Assembly: GCA_029237695.1 (NCBI GenBank)
Contig: CM055277.1
Span: forward strand, 40,954,242 to 41,018,241
Direction of reading: 5' to 3'
Source of the DNA: Conchocele bisecta
Taxonomy: Eukaryota; Mollusca; Bivalvia; Lucinida; Thyasiridae
DNA: 64,000 nucleotides
Of this stretch, positions 35,155 to 46,090 are shown piece after piece (the first letter of the stretch is position 1; each line of letters starts with the position of its first letter). The notes under the pieces were generated by a model. It did not search any database and had not been told where the DNA came from. It saw only the letters and a list, made by a program, of their open reading frames with translations. Position numbers and translations under genes: made by a program.

Positions 35155-36170
35155 GATTTTTCAAGGTGTCATTTTTCATTCTTGACCAGTATTGTTTGAC
35201 AGAAGAACATGTCCCAAGATATCATCCAGCAGTTTTATTTTACCGCACTCAAATATGCATGGTTCAGCAGGGCTCAAGGTAAGCATGGTATTTTGCAGTC
35301 GATAGACCGACATACAGGACAAGAAAGTTCGCGTTTCGCCATTCTCGGGGTGGACGATATCCGCGCAACATTTCAACAGCAGCTTTCATTTCGTACACTT
35401 TTCTATGGTTGCGTTTTATGAAATTAGCAATATAGAGCGAGATAAGCAGTTTCGGTGAAAAAACATGTTTCCTTAATGTCTCACGGGACAGTGCGCTGCT
35501 AGCTTTAAAAAGGGGGTGGATATTTTCTACATGAATATGTCTTGACATTGGGAGGCTTGACTAGGTGTATTTCATAATTCTACGAAACTGAATGTTAACT
35601 CCGGTTGATTTTGACATTTTTGAAAATGGCGCATGCTATGCTGTCTCGCCGGTACGGTTTCGCGTCAGAGTTTGAGGTATTTTTCGAGCATTTGTAGCGA
35701 AAATTTGAGGTGGTTATGACCAAGCTTTGGAATAGTTTTCAGGAATACAAAAATAGTCGGGTGGGGTAACTTTGTAAACATTTAAAAATACACATCTGGT
35801 TCGGTTAATGCATTTGTATTGTGGCGCGCTATTTGCGAGTATTTTTCAATATTTGTCGCAAGAGCCTCCTTAACTCATTGTGATTTTTATAAGTCACCAG
35901 CCGCCCTTCAGCCGTCCCGTGATGCCATAGTGTGACACAGCATGGCATAACGTGACAGAATGTGAATATAACGCGTCTCGCCTGTTGCTACGTTGTGTTG
36001 CGCTTGGTGACACGTTGTGCTGCGTTATGCCACGCTATGATTCGTTGAGGTATGCTAGCTATGATTCGTTGTGGTATACGCTATGATACGATCTGCGGCA
36101 GCGAGGAATAACGAGGAACGACGTGACACAACGTGACGACAGCGAGGCTAGAGCGTGGCGGCAGCCCCAG
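35155..36170. repeat. Diverged duplicate, right member, and CACGTTGTG repeat
   Basis: 35,325-35,930 repeats 34,250-34,625. From 35,930 the DNA is a string of GTGACACAGCATGGCATAAC, ACGTTGTGCTGCGTTATGCC and ACGACGTGACACAACGTGAC words. These are related to the repeats at 16,757 and 45,761. No gene. Confidence 0.65.
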
Positions 36171-36285
36171 GTTGAAGTAACGTACAAAGGTCTATAAATG
36201 CATTAAATATACCTACAAGTATCAATAAGTGGAAAAAATCAGTTGAAAAGAAAAGCTTACTCCCTGTTAGAAAACAATACAAGGT
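36171..36285. mobile_element. Left half of a split palindromic MITE
   Basis: Starts GTTGAAGTAACGTACAAAGG, the end sequence of the complete hairpin MITE at 47,187-47,425. The partner half is 45,652-45,760 in inverse orientation. Confidence 0.75.
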
Positions 36286-36917
36286 GCCTATGTTTTAATG
36301 GTCCGTACTCGGACGGCCTCGAGACAACGGACTCTCACGAAACAGTAAACCGATTTATATAATTTCCGCCAATTGCAGAATTGCATCGAAACAACATTGT
36401 TTCCAATCGAACATTTGATCAAACCTACATTTATACCAGTCCAATGTGTCACGACAGACAATTCAATCGCACCAACATTTCTATCATTTCTCAGGAAGTC
36501 ATATTATCTAATTGTTACTGGGTTTTCCCGATTACGTCGTCGCTAAGCTTATGATTGGCTGAGATTCATGGAGTGTCACGCGTAAGCGTCATATTACACT
36601 GACTGGTTACCAGCCAGTCACATGTTTACCTTGTAAGCGAAGCTATGAAACGGTACCAGCTGACGCGTCACCGGGAAAGTCAAATAAATAAATGTTCCTG
36701 ATGTCTTCTTACTAGAGACAAATGCGGAACTTTGTTGGAACAAAATAATCCATAGCTAGAAAACGCGTTGACATAGCGCATCGAAAAATACATCATTGCG
36801 GAGGGCTAACATTTGTCTAACTTCTGTAATAGGCGAACAACATATAAATCGGTTAATTGTTTCGTGAGAGTCCGTTGTCTTGAGGCTGTCTGAGTACGGC
36901 CCATAAAAAACATAGGA
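36286..36917. mobile_element. 630-bp foldback element
   Basis: Inverted ends of about 75 bp. The left starts CCTATGTTTTAATGGTCCG, and both contain ACAACGGACTCTCACGAAAC on one strand or the other. A second inner hairpin sits near 36,600 (ACTGGTTACCAGCCAGT). No ORF. Confidence 0.8.
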
Positions 36918-37253
36918 ACATTGGTAATGTGTTATAATCTGGTCTATTTATAACAAATAGACCCCTTTATTATAGGGATTGACCGTTCGGGCCATCGCCG
37001 CCCGATACGTATCATGGGTCTGGGAATTCGCCCCTTTTGACCAAAGCCGCCAGTGTGCTACCAAATAATACTCTGGGAGTCTGGGTTTGGTCGTACCTAT
37101 TTTCGCGTGCGTAATAATGCTTGTCCGTCCTGTCATCTTTATTATATGCTTATGCGCAGGCGGATCTGGTGCTACACTGGTTGCACATGTTACAAATTAT
37201 ACGCTGTTCTTGGTCCGGGCCGACTTAGTCGTCAAGCACGGGTTAATTCTCAG

Positions 37254-37263
37254 CACTATATAA
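37254..37263 (+). promoter_or_regulatory. TATA-box candidate in element leader
   Basis: CTATATAAAG followed about 25-30 bp later by a pyrimidine-rich stretch (ACCTTTCTCTCGAC). It lies 2.4 kb before the Gag ORF. It could be the element promoter, by position and sequence only. Confidence 0.3.
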
Positions 37264-39040
37264 AGCCACCCATGTGGTTGGCACAACCTTTCTCTCGACA
37301 AAAAGCAACCAGATCAGACGTAATTTCATACCAGATAAGTATTGTGTTTACATTGAGTTTGTATTATTATCTTTTGTTGTACACATGTTGCCTTGTTTTA
37401 AAACTATTTCACTACAAAGTTGCTACATGTATCTAGCTGCACTACTGGGTATATGTTCTATATTACTCCATTGGTAATTTAAGCTTGGAATTAGATCCCA
37501 CGTGTTCAGAGTTCGTGGGTCGGCCCGATGCGTACTGCTATCGAGGACGAAGTATTTATGCAACTTGGTTTCCAGTCACCGGCGCTGGGTGGTGCTGTTT
37601 TCCAAAGGGCCTTCCCTGCGAGTGCAGCTAGTATGTGTTTAGACGTGGCAGCTTCGTGTATTCACATAACGTTTTCATGCCACTTCGGTCCATCTTATCA
37701 AGGTCCCATGCAACTACAACTTAACCAACATTTATAAGCAGTTTACTATAAGGACATATTCTTTATACTTTGAATTGACATAGTAACCACAGCTACATGT
37801 ATGTTCATGGCATCGGCCCGGCCTGTGCACGTTTTGTGCCATCGACAGTTACCATTCTCTTTCTTGCATACGCGTGATTGAAGGTCTGGTTGTACCTCGC
37901 AAGATAATCGTGTATTTAATTTCATCCTTTCTATTTATCCGGGTATTGCTACGATGTCATCTCGTAATTGTCTCCATTTATGATGGGCTATGCAAGAGAC
38001 GATCCATTCAGCACCTTCATGTACATGTAGCTGGTCTCCAAAATTCTGTCAAAATGTGCAATTTATACTCGGCCACTTTAGAAACGTTCCACTTTTGAAC
38101 CGATATATCTCTGGGTATGTTTATGTTACACGTTTTGTGAATGTACATGCGAGATGCTGTTTAGTTTGTGAATACACCCGTGGTAAATTTCCACGAAATA
38201 CGCGAAATTAAAAATGGCCACCAACCGGAACGTCTAATTCCACTTATTGCACGTGCGCGCTATACCTGTACTCGATAAATGAACTTAGCCAACGTGGTCC
38301 GATAATTGCGACACAGGCCAATCCGAAAATTGGAAAATCACTTTACCATTCTTTTCATCATGCCACGCTTGTTCACAGTTGATAGTATATGTAGGGTCAC
38401 CGGAACGGTACATCAGGATCCAGGGTTCGAGCCTACGATACACATTTCCCATCCTGCCTAGATCACATGGTGCGTTGTTACATCCGAGATGGGCAATGCA
38501 TGGATGTGATTTTGAGGTGGAGGTGATTTGTTCGCGCCGATATACTGCGCGGTGTAATGTCTTGTAGTTGGTAACCGGTTCTGTCTCTACGAATCGTCAT
38601 GTGTTCACAGAACGGTAACTAAAACTTTTCGAACGCGATCCACTGGACAAAGTAACTATTTCGCGTGTCCAACGATCAGTTATTTCTCTTTGACCACAAA
38701 ATATCGCGCGAATGCACCTAGTGATTCCCATAATTGTAAAATGATCGTTCAATACTTTAAGTTCAACCATAGCTCGTAAGCCGCCAGATAACGGAATTAA
38801 ATCGGAACATAATTATCATAATCGTATACTTGTAACCAAACTGCCATTTCATTTCTCTGCATACTTTCGCCAACGTGTTTACATGTAAGATTAAAGCGGC
38901 TATATGTCATCAGACGCATACACATGATTCTGGTCACGCATGCTTTAGCAGGACCGGGACGTAGGATTAGCAATTTCGTCGTCGTCAGCGTAAACCCTTC
39001 AACAATTGACATACTTTTCTAAGTACTTTCCAGTATTTGG
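37264..39040 (+). other. Leader region, no gene seen
   Basis: Mixed-composition DNA without convincing coding frames. Small ORFs in all frames lack domains. Confidence 0.5.
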
Positions 39041-39510
39041 TCATGAGGTGTACATAGGTATGCCGCCACATCGGTGCGCACATGACCACGTCCCAATGGC
39101 GTTAACGTTCATGATAATGTATTCAGGTATGCCACATTGTTGCACACATGGCCCACACGTCCCAATGGTCAAGGACACTTCATGGCAAGGTCACTACACT
39201 TGGTCATTTCAAATGTTAAGTTGTGTTTAGCTCGTTTTTTTTAACTCATTACATTGTAAGTACTTGTCGCATTTTAATAATATTCGGTCACAATGTGTAT
39301 CCAGGTATGCTGCATTGTTGCGCACATGACCCACGTCCCAATGATCAAGGACACTGAATGTCAAGGTCATTAAACATTTTATGTCTAACACTAAGGATTT
39401 GGACAATATTAGGTCACAATATATAACTACGCATGCCACGTTATGGCACACATGACCATGACCACATCGCGATGGTCAGACAACCAGGGTTAAGGTCATT
39501 AAAGACATAT
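39041..39510. repeat. About 115-bp tandem repeat upstream of Gag
   Basis: Four diverged copies share the order GGTCA(C)AA, GGTATGCC(A/G)CATTGTTG, CACATGACC, CACGTCCCAATGGTCA and AAGGTCA, at roughly 39,045, 39,120, 39,285 and 39,410. Confidence 0.7.
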
Positions 39511-39658
39511 TCATTACAAATATTAATATACGTTTAGCTATGCGAGTTACATCAGTACCTCGCACACTTTACCCAATGATTGATTTGATCCAGTGCTTTC
39601 TAGTAGCACTAGCAAAATATCGCACTGATACTAATAAATAACTTCCACCTTAGATATA

Positions 39659-40925
39659 ATGCCCAGATGTTACCCGATGCGAAATGTACAGCCGCGAGGC
39701 GACGTAGGTCCGGTGCGACGTGGCCGCCAGAGAAACCGTGGACGGCACCCTGCCCAAGCACCACCGCCGCCCGTCCAAGCGGCGCCGCCCGTCCAAGCGC
39801 CGCCGCCCACCCAAGCACCGCCGCCCGTCCAGGCACCACCGCCAGGCATGGAACACCCAACCATCCAGGCACCGCCGCCCGGCATGGAACACCCACTCGG
39901 CCAGGTACCGCCGCCCGGCATGGAACACCCACTCGTCCAGGTACCGCCGCCCGGCATGGAACACCGACCCGTCCAGGCACCGCCGCCCGGCATGGCACCC
40001 TCATTCGCCATGGCACCACTCGTCGTCCAGGCACCACTACCCGTCCAGGCTCCGCCGCCCGTTGTTGCACCGCTATCCGCACGGGGACCACCGGCCACCA
40101 ATGCACCAGTGATCAGCGACACTGTACAGCTGAGTACGGGTAAGGACAATCAAATGTTTATGGAATTCCCTGAACAGCCACCAAAAATATGTCTCGATGA
40201 TGATAGTATTGCGTCCCATATTTCCATTATTGTTAAAAACAAGGTATGGAACAATGAATATATAATTCTAGTCACCTTGTCAAAAGGCTCACTTGACGAG
40301 CCGTCCAATTGCAACATGCTAGTTGTGAATGAAAATGGTGTCCTCTCAAGTAAACCAATAACACCGACCAGTAAAATATGGTCGATCGAACAATGGTCCG
40401 ACGCATTCCTCGTTTTTATAGAAATATACTGTCAGTAATGCCCCGTGAAACTTGTCGAACTACTTTCATATTTTTCGACGATAAGGAGCTCGGCAAAGTC
40501 CCATGCCCAGTGGCAGCTATATGATGAACAATTTAGAATGCGCCGGTCCACAAGTTTACAACGCTGGGACCAACTAAACCCAAATCTTTGGCTAAAAATA
40601 ATGACCTCACCATCAGCGGAAACCCGTACAGACAACTCTGGCTCGAATGCATCAACTGCCACACATACAGATAGTATTGCACCGCAAGCGCCAATCTGCT
40701 TATCGTATATAAGAGTAATTGCACGTTCTCGGTTTGCAAATTTCGGCACGTCTGTGACAATTGTACAGGCCCACATATGCGTGTGACATGTCCTCAGGGG
40801 TTTCGCCCCCCGATCCGATCGGCCCCTTATCGCACCAGAGGCAACAACCGCGGTACCAGCGGCCATCCCAACCCAAACGTCACCAGGCTTACATAATAAC
40901 TTAGCTAAAACACCCATTGATGTCG
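39659..40925 (+). pseudogene. Gag-like protein of second Ngaro-like element
   Basis: The ATG at 39,659 opens 259 codons. The head is Pro/Ala/Gln-rich with five 12-residue repeats (consensus QAPPPGMEHPxx, about 39,835-40,010), strikingly GC-rich compared with its surroundings. A conserved domain follows (IWSIEQWSDAFLVFIEIYCQ). An in-frame TAA at 40,436 interrupts it, and the same frame continues with a domain containing AQWQLYDEQFRMRR and LNPNLWLKIM to about 40,710. After a one-base frame change, a CCCH-type zinc finger (C-x7-C-x4-C-x3-H, ending CKFRHVCDNCTGPH) follows. Probably binds element RNA. Non-functional as sequenced. Confidence 0.75.
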
Positions 40926-40927
40926 AG

Positions 40928-42502
40928 AAGTTAGCCACCGAATTGTCCTCTTACCCAGATGAACCTACTGCAAATGAATTAATGGCAGGTTTTATACACT
41001 GTTTTGAACTTCATTATGATGGCCCACGAGTCGCAATGGAGGCTAAGAACTTAAAATCTGCGCGTGAAAATCCTACGATTGTAACTGACAAACTTACAAA
41101 AGAGGTAAATTTAGGTCGAATGGCTGGCCCCTTTTCTAGCCCGCCACTAAAGAGTTAACTAAGAGTTAGCCCTGTAGGTTTAGTCAGTAAAAAGTCTGGA
41201 AATGAGTATAGGCTTATTCATCATTTATCTCACCCAGAAAATCAATCCGTTAATGATTATATCGACCCCACATTGTGTTCTGTAAATTACACGCACTTTG
41301 ATGAAGCGGTAGAAATGGTCCAGCAGCTTGGAAAAAATGCAGATTTGGCCAAACTCGATATTAGTTCAGCGTACAAATTACTACCAATATCGCCGGCTGA
41401 TTTCGAGCTGCTACATGTAGGAATAAAACACGACGGGTTTTATTACTACGATAAAACTCTCCCTTTCGGTGCTTCAATCGCATGCGACACCTTCGAAAAT
41501 TTGTCCACCTTTCTAGAATGGGCTGGGCGCAAACATTCGGAATCTGATACTCATGATACTATCAAACACTATATAGATGATTTTTTGATCGGGGGTAAAG
41601 CAGGCACAAACGAGTGTAAACATGTCATGGACACATTTATTGGTGTATGCGATGATCTATCCGTCCCTCTGGCCACGGAGAAAACGGAAGGTCCTACAAC
41701 GCGACTCTGTTTTTTGGGCCTTGATATAGATTCGGCGGAAATGTATGTTCAAATACCACACAACAAGCTACTCGAACTTCGTGAAAAAGTTAAGTACATA
41801 TTAAGTCGAAGAAAAACCACACTGAAATAAATGCAATCACTACTGGGAAGTCTTGCGTTTGCATGCAGAGCAATAAAACCGGGCAGGGCATTTAATCGCC
41901 GGCTCATAAACTCGACAATTGGTCTAAAACACAAGCATCACAAAATGCGTGTTAACTCCGGAATGAGAGAGGATTTACGTATGTGGCTTGCATTTCTTGA
42001 TAGTTACAATGGGGTAACGTTCTTTAGCGATTACATGTGGGTGGATAACCGCGATTTATAATTGTATTCCGATAGCGCAGCGGGCGTATGTATGGGATTC
42101 GGTGTGTACTTCAGTGGGCATTGGGCATATGGGGTATGGCCACGACAGTGGTTCAAAATAGGCGTAACCAACGACATCACGATTCTAGAATTGTTTCCAA
42201 TCATTGTGGCTACATTCATCTGGTCGAGTTCTTTGAGCAACAAGAAGATTTGCTTTAGGTCTGATAATCTAGCCGTTTGCCACATTATCAATACATCAAC
42301 AAGCAAATCTGAACGGGTTATGTCACTAATGCGCGTGCTTGTATTGCAATGCCTCAAGCACAACATATTGTTCAAAGCAAAACACATTTGTGGTAGCAAG
42401 AATGATGTTTGCGATAGCATATCCCGAATGAATTTTCAGAAATTCCGCAGACTTGCACCAACCGCCGACCGACTCCCACAGCCTGTTCCAGCGCATCTTT
42501 GA
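40928..42502 (+). pseudogene. RT-RNase H of second Ngaro-like element
   Basis: One continuous frame from about 40,928 to a TGA at 42,500. It holds an N-terminal segment (FSSPPLKS), RT motifs (VSPVGLVSKK, LDISSAYKLLPI, YIDD at 41,570-41,581, LCFLGLDID), a connection domain (QSLLGSLAFACRAI) and RNase H (LYSDSAAG with its aspartates, FRSDNLAVCHIINTSTS, NDVCDSISR). In-frame TAA codons occur at 41,156, 41,828 and 42,059, each where related elements have a sense codon. Apart from these the catalytic residues look intact. Function would be cDNA synthesis from the element RNA. Confidence 0.85.
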
Positions 42503-43365
42503 GCCATCTTCAAATGAATGTGAACACACTTCTCGATGCAGCCCTATCTAACAGTACACACGTGACGTATGAGTCGGCCATACACATATTCCAGTCATTC
42601 CGCATTAGTTTCAATTTGCCATTGATATGGCCCGTGCCTGAATATGATAGAAACGTGTCGCCAGCTTCCATCAACCATATCTTTCTGCTATAAGCTATAA
42701 ACATAAGCTGGCAAACGACTCAGGCCCTACTAAAACGTTTGTAGCGGCGAAAATGCTAGAAGGATATAGCCGTCTATGCCACCGAAAAGATATGCGGCTA
42801 CCTATAACAATGGACATCCTATCGTCACTCGTAGTAACATTGCCAAAACTATGTTCGTCTAAGTACGAATCCTTACTGTTCAAGTCCGCGTACTTGCTGG
42901 CATTTTTCGGCCTATTTACAGTCGGTGAACTCGTGTACACCACATCGGCATATTCGGCGCGCCCGTTGAGGCTAAATGACATACGTTTTTTAAATAACGG
43001 CATTTCAATAAATATTCGCCAGTCAAAATGCGATCAAAGGGGCATTTCACAAAACGTTTTCATAAACCAATTTCACGAGACGCAGATATGTCCAGTTGAA
43101 ACGTTAAGTGCATTCTTACTAGTGAGACCAAACACGGCAGACAACCTATTTGTCCATGTTAATGACGCACCATTAACACGTTATCAGTTCAGCGCGGTCT
43201 TGTCAAAATGCATAAGATTTCTCGACCTCCCACAAGCCAGATTTAAAAGCCATTCATTCAGAATCGGAGGTGCATCATATCTTGCAGAATTGAATGTACC
43301 ACACCAGTCGATCCGGAAACAAGGCCGCTGGTCGTCTGATGCATTTCCGCTCGTACTTAAGATGA
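42503..43365 (+). pseudogene. Tyrosine recombinase of second Ngaro-like element, inactivated
   Basis: The N-terminal SAM-like part lies in one frame (42,499-42,693, SNSTHVTYESAIHIFQSF) and the catalytic part in another from about 42,705. The H-x-x-R box (KSHSFRIGGAS, 43,245-43,277) and GRW are present. The usual first catalytic arginine in the ...RVGEL motif is threonine here (ACA, 42,918-42,920). The nucleophilic tyrosine codon (43,354-43,356) lies one base out of frame, after an extra base near 43,344, in a frame that ends TGA at 43,363. Both lesions would abolish strand cleavage. The main frame continues to 43,526 only as read-through. Confidence 0.8.
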
Positions 43366-44183
43366 AGATTTTGGAATGTAACTTGCATGGCATTTATTTT
43401 CACTGCAGTATTCATTCCATCTTGCACCTACAACCATATCCAATTGTTGCTAAAGGTGAACTGCGGAAGATTTTTCAATTTCTGTTTATTAATACATGCA
43501 AGGGCATTAGGATATTTATGCCGTAAGGACTGTGGGGAATTGTAAATAATACTATCAATTTTAATATTAAGTAACCTCTATTGACATGAGGCTTCATTTG
43601 ATTTCCGTTGAACATACTTGGCCAATGCCGAACTAGCAAAATATTCATGTTAATTACTACCGCCACCCCCCCCCCCCACCCCCCCCCCCCACCCCACATA
43701 CCGTTGTGCGTTCACCTGTTCGACCGTCCGTTCATTGTTTGTAACAATTTGGTTTCCACGCGTTAACTCTAATTATTTTATACACACATAATTAATCATA
43801 ATGTAATTCAGCATATACATCGATATCAATGTTGGCATACACCTATTGAATTTGGATTCGTTCTAGGTCAAGGTCACTGTTGGCCACACATATACATTAT
43901 GCAAAATTGTGTTTGTTCGTCGCCGCACATTAACTTTAATTCTGGGTGTCGTATATTATGAAAGCTTTACATTTGCATTGCTATCAATGGCACCAGGACA
44001 CCTTTGAATGGGGGTTTGGCCGCCCAAGGTCAATGTCTGTGCATTATTGTCAAGGACAATATACCTATTGAATATGGTCATTGGCCGCCCCGGGTCACTG
44101 TTGCTAGAAATGGGTTACTATTTAAAAAAAATAAAAAAAAATGAATATATATATATTGTTGGCGGCTGAAAAATCGAGCTGAC
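43366..44183 (+). other. Spacer between recombinase and hydrolase, with poly-C tract
   Basis: Contains a C-rich run (about 43,661-43,697) and CAAGGTCACTG phrases related to the 39-kb tandem repeat. No gene. Confidence 0.55.
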
Positions 44184-44825
44184 TTGCTAGGACTTGCTAC
44201 ACGCAAGACGAAACTACAGATACTTGATCTAGTTGTTTCAGACGTGTGTGTGGCCGGCTCCTCCATCGTCTACTGGGCGGAACAGCGGGCCCGCCACAGC
44301 TTGGGCATACACCTAGGCCTCCAGGACACCGGCACAGCCATCCGGTGGTTCGGGATTAGGGGCCTAGGATGGCAACGGCTGATGTCTGTTATCAGGGCCA
44401 AACTGCGCCAGTTCCCGTACCCGGATATTCTGATACTGCACTGCGGGGGAAATTCGTTGGGGCAGGTACGGGTTGGAAAGTTGGACCTTGATGTCAGAAA
44501 TGACATTGAACAATTACAGGCTACACTACCTAACACGCTTATAGTATGGTCAGAAATCACACAACGCGCTCCGTGGCAATACTTTGATTCGCAACGCAGC
44601 GCAGAGCAGGCCCGCAGGCGCCTCAATCGAACAGGCGGTCTTGCGGCCTGCAATGCAGGCGGTTGTTTGATCAAGCATGCCCAACTTAAATCTGAATGTC
44701 CATTTCTCTTCCGGGCGGATGGTGTACATTTTTCGGAATTTGGCAATGATCTTTTTATTAACAATATCCGGGGCGCAATCATACAATTTTCAAACTTTAC
44801 CGATAAACCTGTATATCCATCGTAA
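44184..44825 (+). CDS. SGNH-hydrolase-like protein of second Ngaro-like element
   Basis: An intact 213-codon ORF. Block I is GSS at residues 25-27 (VCVAGSSIVYW), giving the candidate nucleophile Ser26. Block III is HCGGNSLG (residues 86-93), with the asparagine kept and the usual following aspartate replaced by serine. Block V is DGVH at 179-182, giving the Asp/His pair. The ORF lies downstream of the recombinase, as in other Ngaro elements. The true start may be a few codons later, since residues 1-15 do not resemble the family. Substrate and role in retrotransposition are unknown. It is the only long unbroken ORF of this element. Confidence 0.75.
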   Translation: MLGLATRKTKLQILDLVVSDVCVAGSSIVYWAEQRARHSLGIHLGLQDTGTAIRWFGIRGLGWQRLMSVIRAKLRQFPYPDILILHCGGNSLGQVRVGKLDLDVRNDIEQLQATLPNTLIVWSEITQRAPWQYFDSQRSAEQARRRLNRTGGLAACNAGGCLIKHAQLKSECPFLFRADGVHFSEFGNDLFINNIRGAIIQFSNFTDKPVYPS

Positions 44826-45195
44826 ATTAACAGGCCCATCTACCCCTCATCGTCATCGAATCACGATCAACGCCACTACAAATTACAATGTACGACCATT
44901 ATTTTATGTATACCCATAATTGGCGGAATTTGTCTATACCAAATTTATGGCGGATTGTTGCGGGTGGTGAGAATTTTAATAGTTTTGATATAGCATATCA
45001 GTTGCACAATACCTAGCTGGTTCTCTGCAGATGGCGTGTGCACGGACCGTCCCGGCACAAGCTCGCTGAAGCTGGATGGAGGTTCCCGTCAGCTTCCCCC
45101 CGAATATTACTGGTCTGCTAATTCACTCAGTGTAGCTGCTGAGGGCCACCAGTGCTATCGGGGGACTGCAGTATGTGCTTCCTATCATTGCCGTG

Positions 45196-45312
45196 CGGTA
45201 ATGGGCATTACCAGGTGGTGGTAATGGGCATTACCAAGCGGCAATGTTGCTTGCATCCAAGCGGATCCTTCTTTACCAGGCGGTAATGGGCATTACCATG
45301 CGGTAATGGCGC
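45196..45312. repeat. Cluster of GGTAATGGGCATTACC palindromes
   Basis: Three near-identical inverted repeats (8-bp arms around GG), at 45,196-45,213, 45,219-45,236 and 45,281-45,298, plus a half site at 45,301. They lie in the 3' non-coding tail of the retroelement. Confidence 0.85.
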
Positions 45313-45651
45313 TCACATGTCACCACCCGCAAACATCTGTCCGCCACTTATGAGGCCTGTATTTGCTTCTGTCCAATATTTCTCCAATAAAGTCGCGGCC
45401 ATTTATTGCCAAAATCGCCTTCCTTGTCCATGTTGTATTTGTGATTATGCTTGTGTTGGCGTGTGTGAGGTAGCGGATACGAACGTGCGTATTATGGTCA
45501 TGCTTTTGTTTGTTACTATCATGATCAACTCACGTTGGTTTCCGTCTCCGGGCAGACGCGGTCACCTGTATGATACATATGGTTGATTCCCTAACATAAA
45601 CCCATCTCCATGTAGGCTGTCCTCCTAATGTACCGCACTGAACGGCCAATC

Positions 45652-45760
45652 ATATTGTAATAACAGGGAGTACAAAATAATGTTAACTTACTTTGTGTTC
45701 ACTTATTGATACTTGTAGGTATAGTTAATGTATTTATAGGCCTTGGTATGTTACTTCAAC
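45652..45760. mobile_element. Right half of the split palindromic MITE
   Basis: Ends GTATGTTACTTCAAC, the inverse of 36,171-36,285 (shared CACTTATTGATACTTGTAGG). The 8-kb tandem unit begins inside it at 45,741. Confidence 0.75.
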
Positions 45761-46090
45761 CTGTGGCGGCAGCGAGGCATAATATAGCGTTTATCTTCGG
45801 AAATTTGCAAACCATGGGGGTCAGAAACGGAGCACAACGGCGCGGCCAAAACGTGACACTATGACTGGGGGAATAGAAGGAAATAGATTGCCGCCGCGCT
45901 TTGTCACGTTTTTGCTACGTTGTACTTCGTTGTACCATGTTCTTGCTACGTTGTTGCCACGTTGTAGCACGCTGTGTTCACGTTTTGTCACGTTTGCTCA
46001 CGTTGTAGTTAAAATAATATCTGCAAATCATAAATTCACATATCGTATGCGGGTGCATAGTGGAAGATGCAGTTTATTTTAAACTGCTGC
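45761..46090. repeat. CACGTTGT repeat element
   Basis: Begins CTGTGGCGGCAGCGAGGC and includes the 40-bp block inverted relative to 16,758, then GTCACGTTTTTGCTACGTTG words. The same block occurs in copy B at 53,789. An ORF here (45,861-46,082) is repeat-derived. Confidence 0.65.

Larger units (their letters stand above)
36918..45651 (+). mobile_element. Second Ngaro-like (DIRS-group) retrotransposon, decayed
   Basis: Plus-strand order is non-coding leader, Gag-like ORF with a proline-rich head and CCCH zinc finger, RT-RNase H, tyrosine recombinase and SGNH hydrolase, then an untranslated tail with small hairpins. Gene order and protein motifs match Ngaro elements. I could not find split direct repeats at its ends, so the stated limits are those of the surrounding split MITE and foldback and may include unrelated DNA. 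The coding region lies largely in one frame interrupted by in-frame stops. Confidence 0.65.

Noticed and set aside
34549..35282. Long ORFs of about 200 codons at 34.5-35.3 kb
   Set aside because: They are open only because of the 500 N gap.
37020..37070. Cloning-vector-like text (GAATTCGCCCC, CCAGTGTGCT)
   Set aside because: Only short pieces match the look of a vector and they are in the wrong order, so chance is likelier than contamination.
37053..37436. 127-codon Cys/Tyr-rich ORF in the second Ngaro leader
   Set aside because: Composition is random-looking, it overlaps the candidate promoter, and it has no recognisable motif.
39609..40149. Long minus-strand ORFs (165 and 159 codons) opposite the Gag head
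   Set aside because: They are shadows of GC-rich proline repeats that keep all frames open. The plus strand carries the conserved Gag domain.
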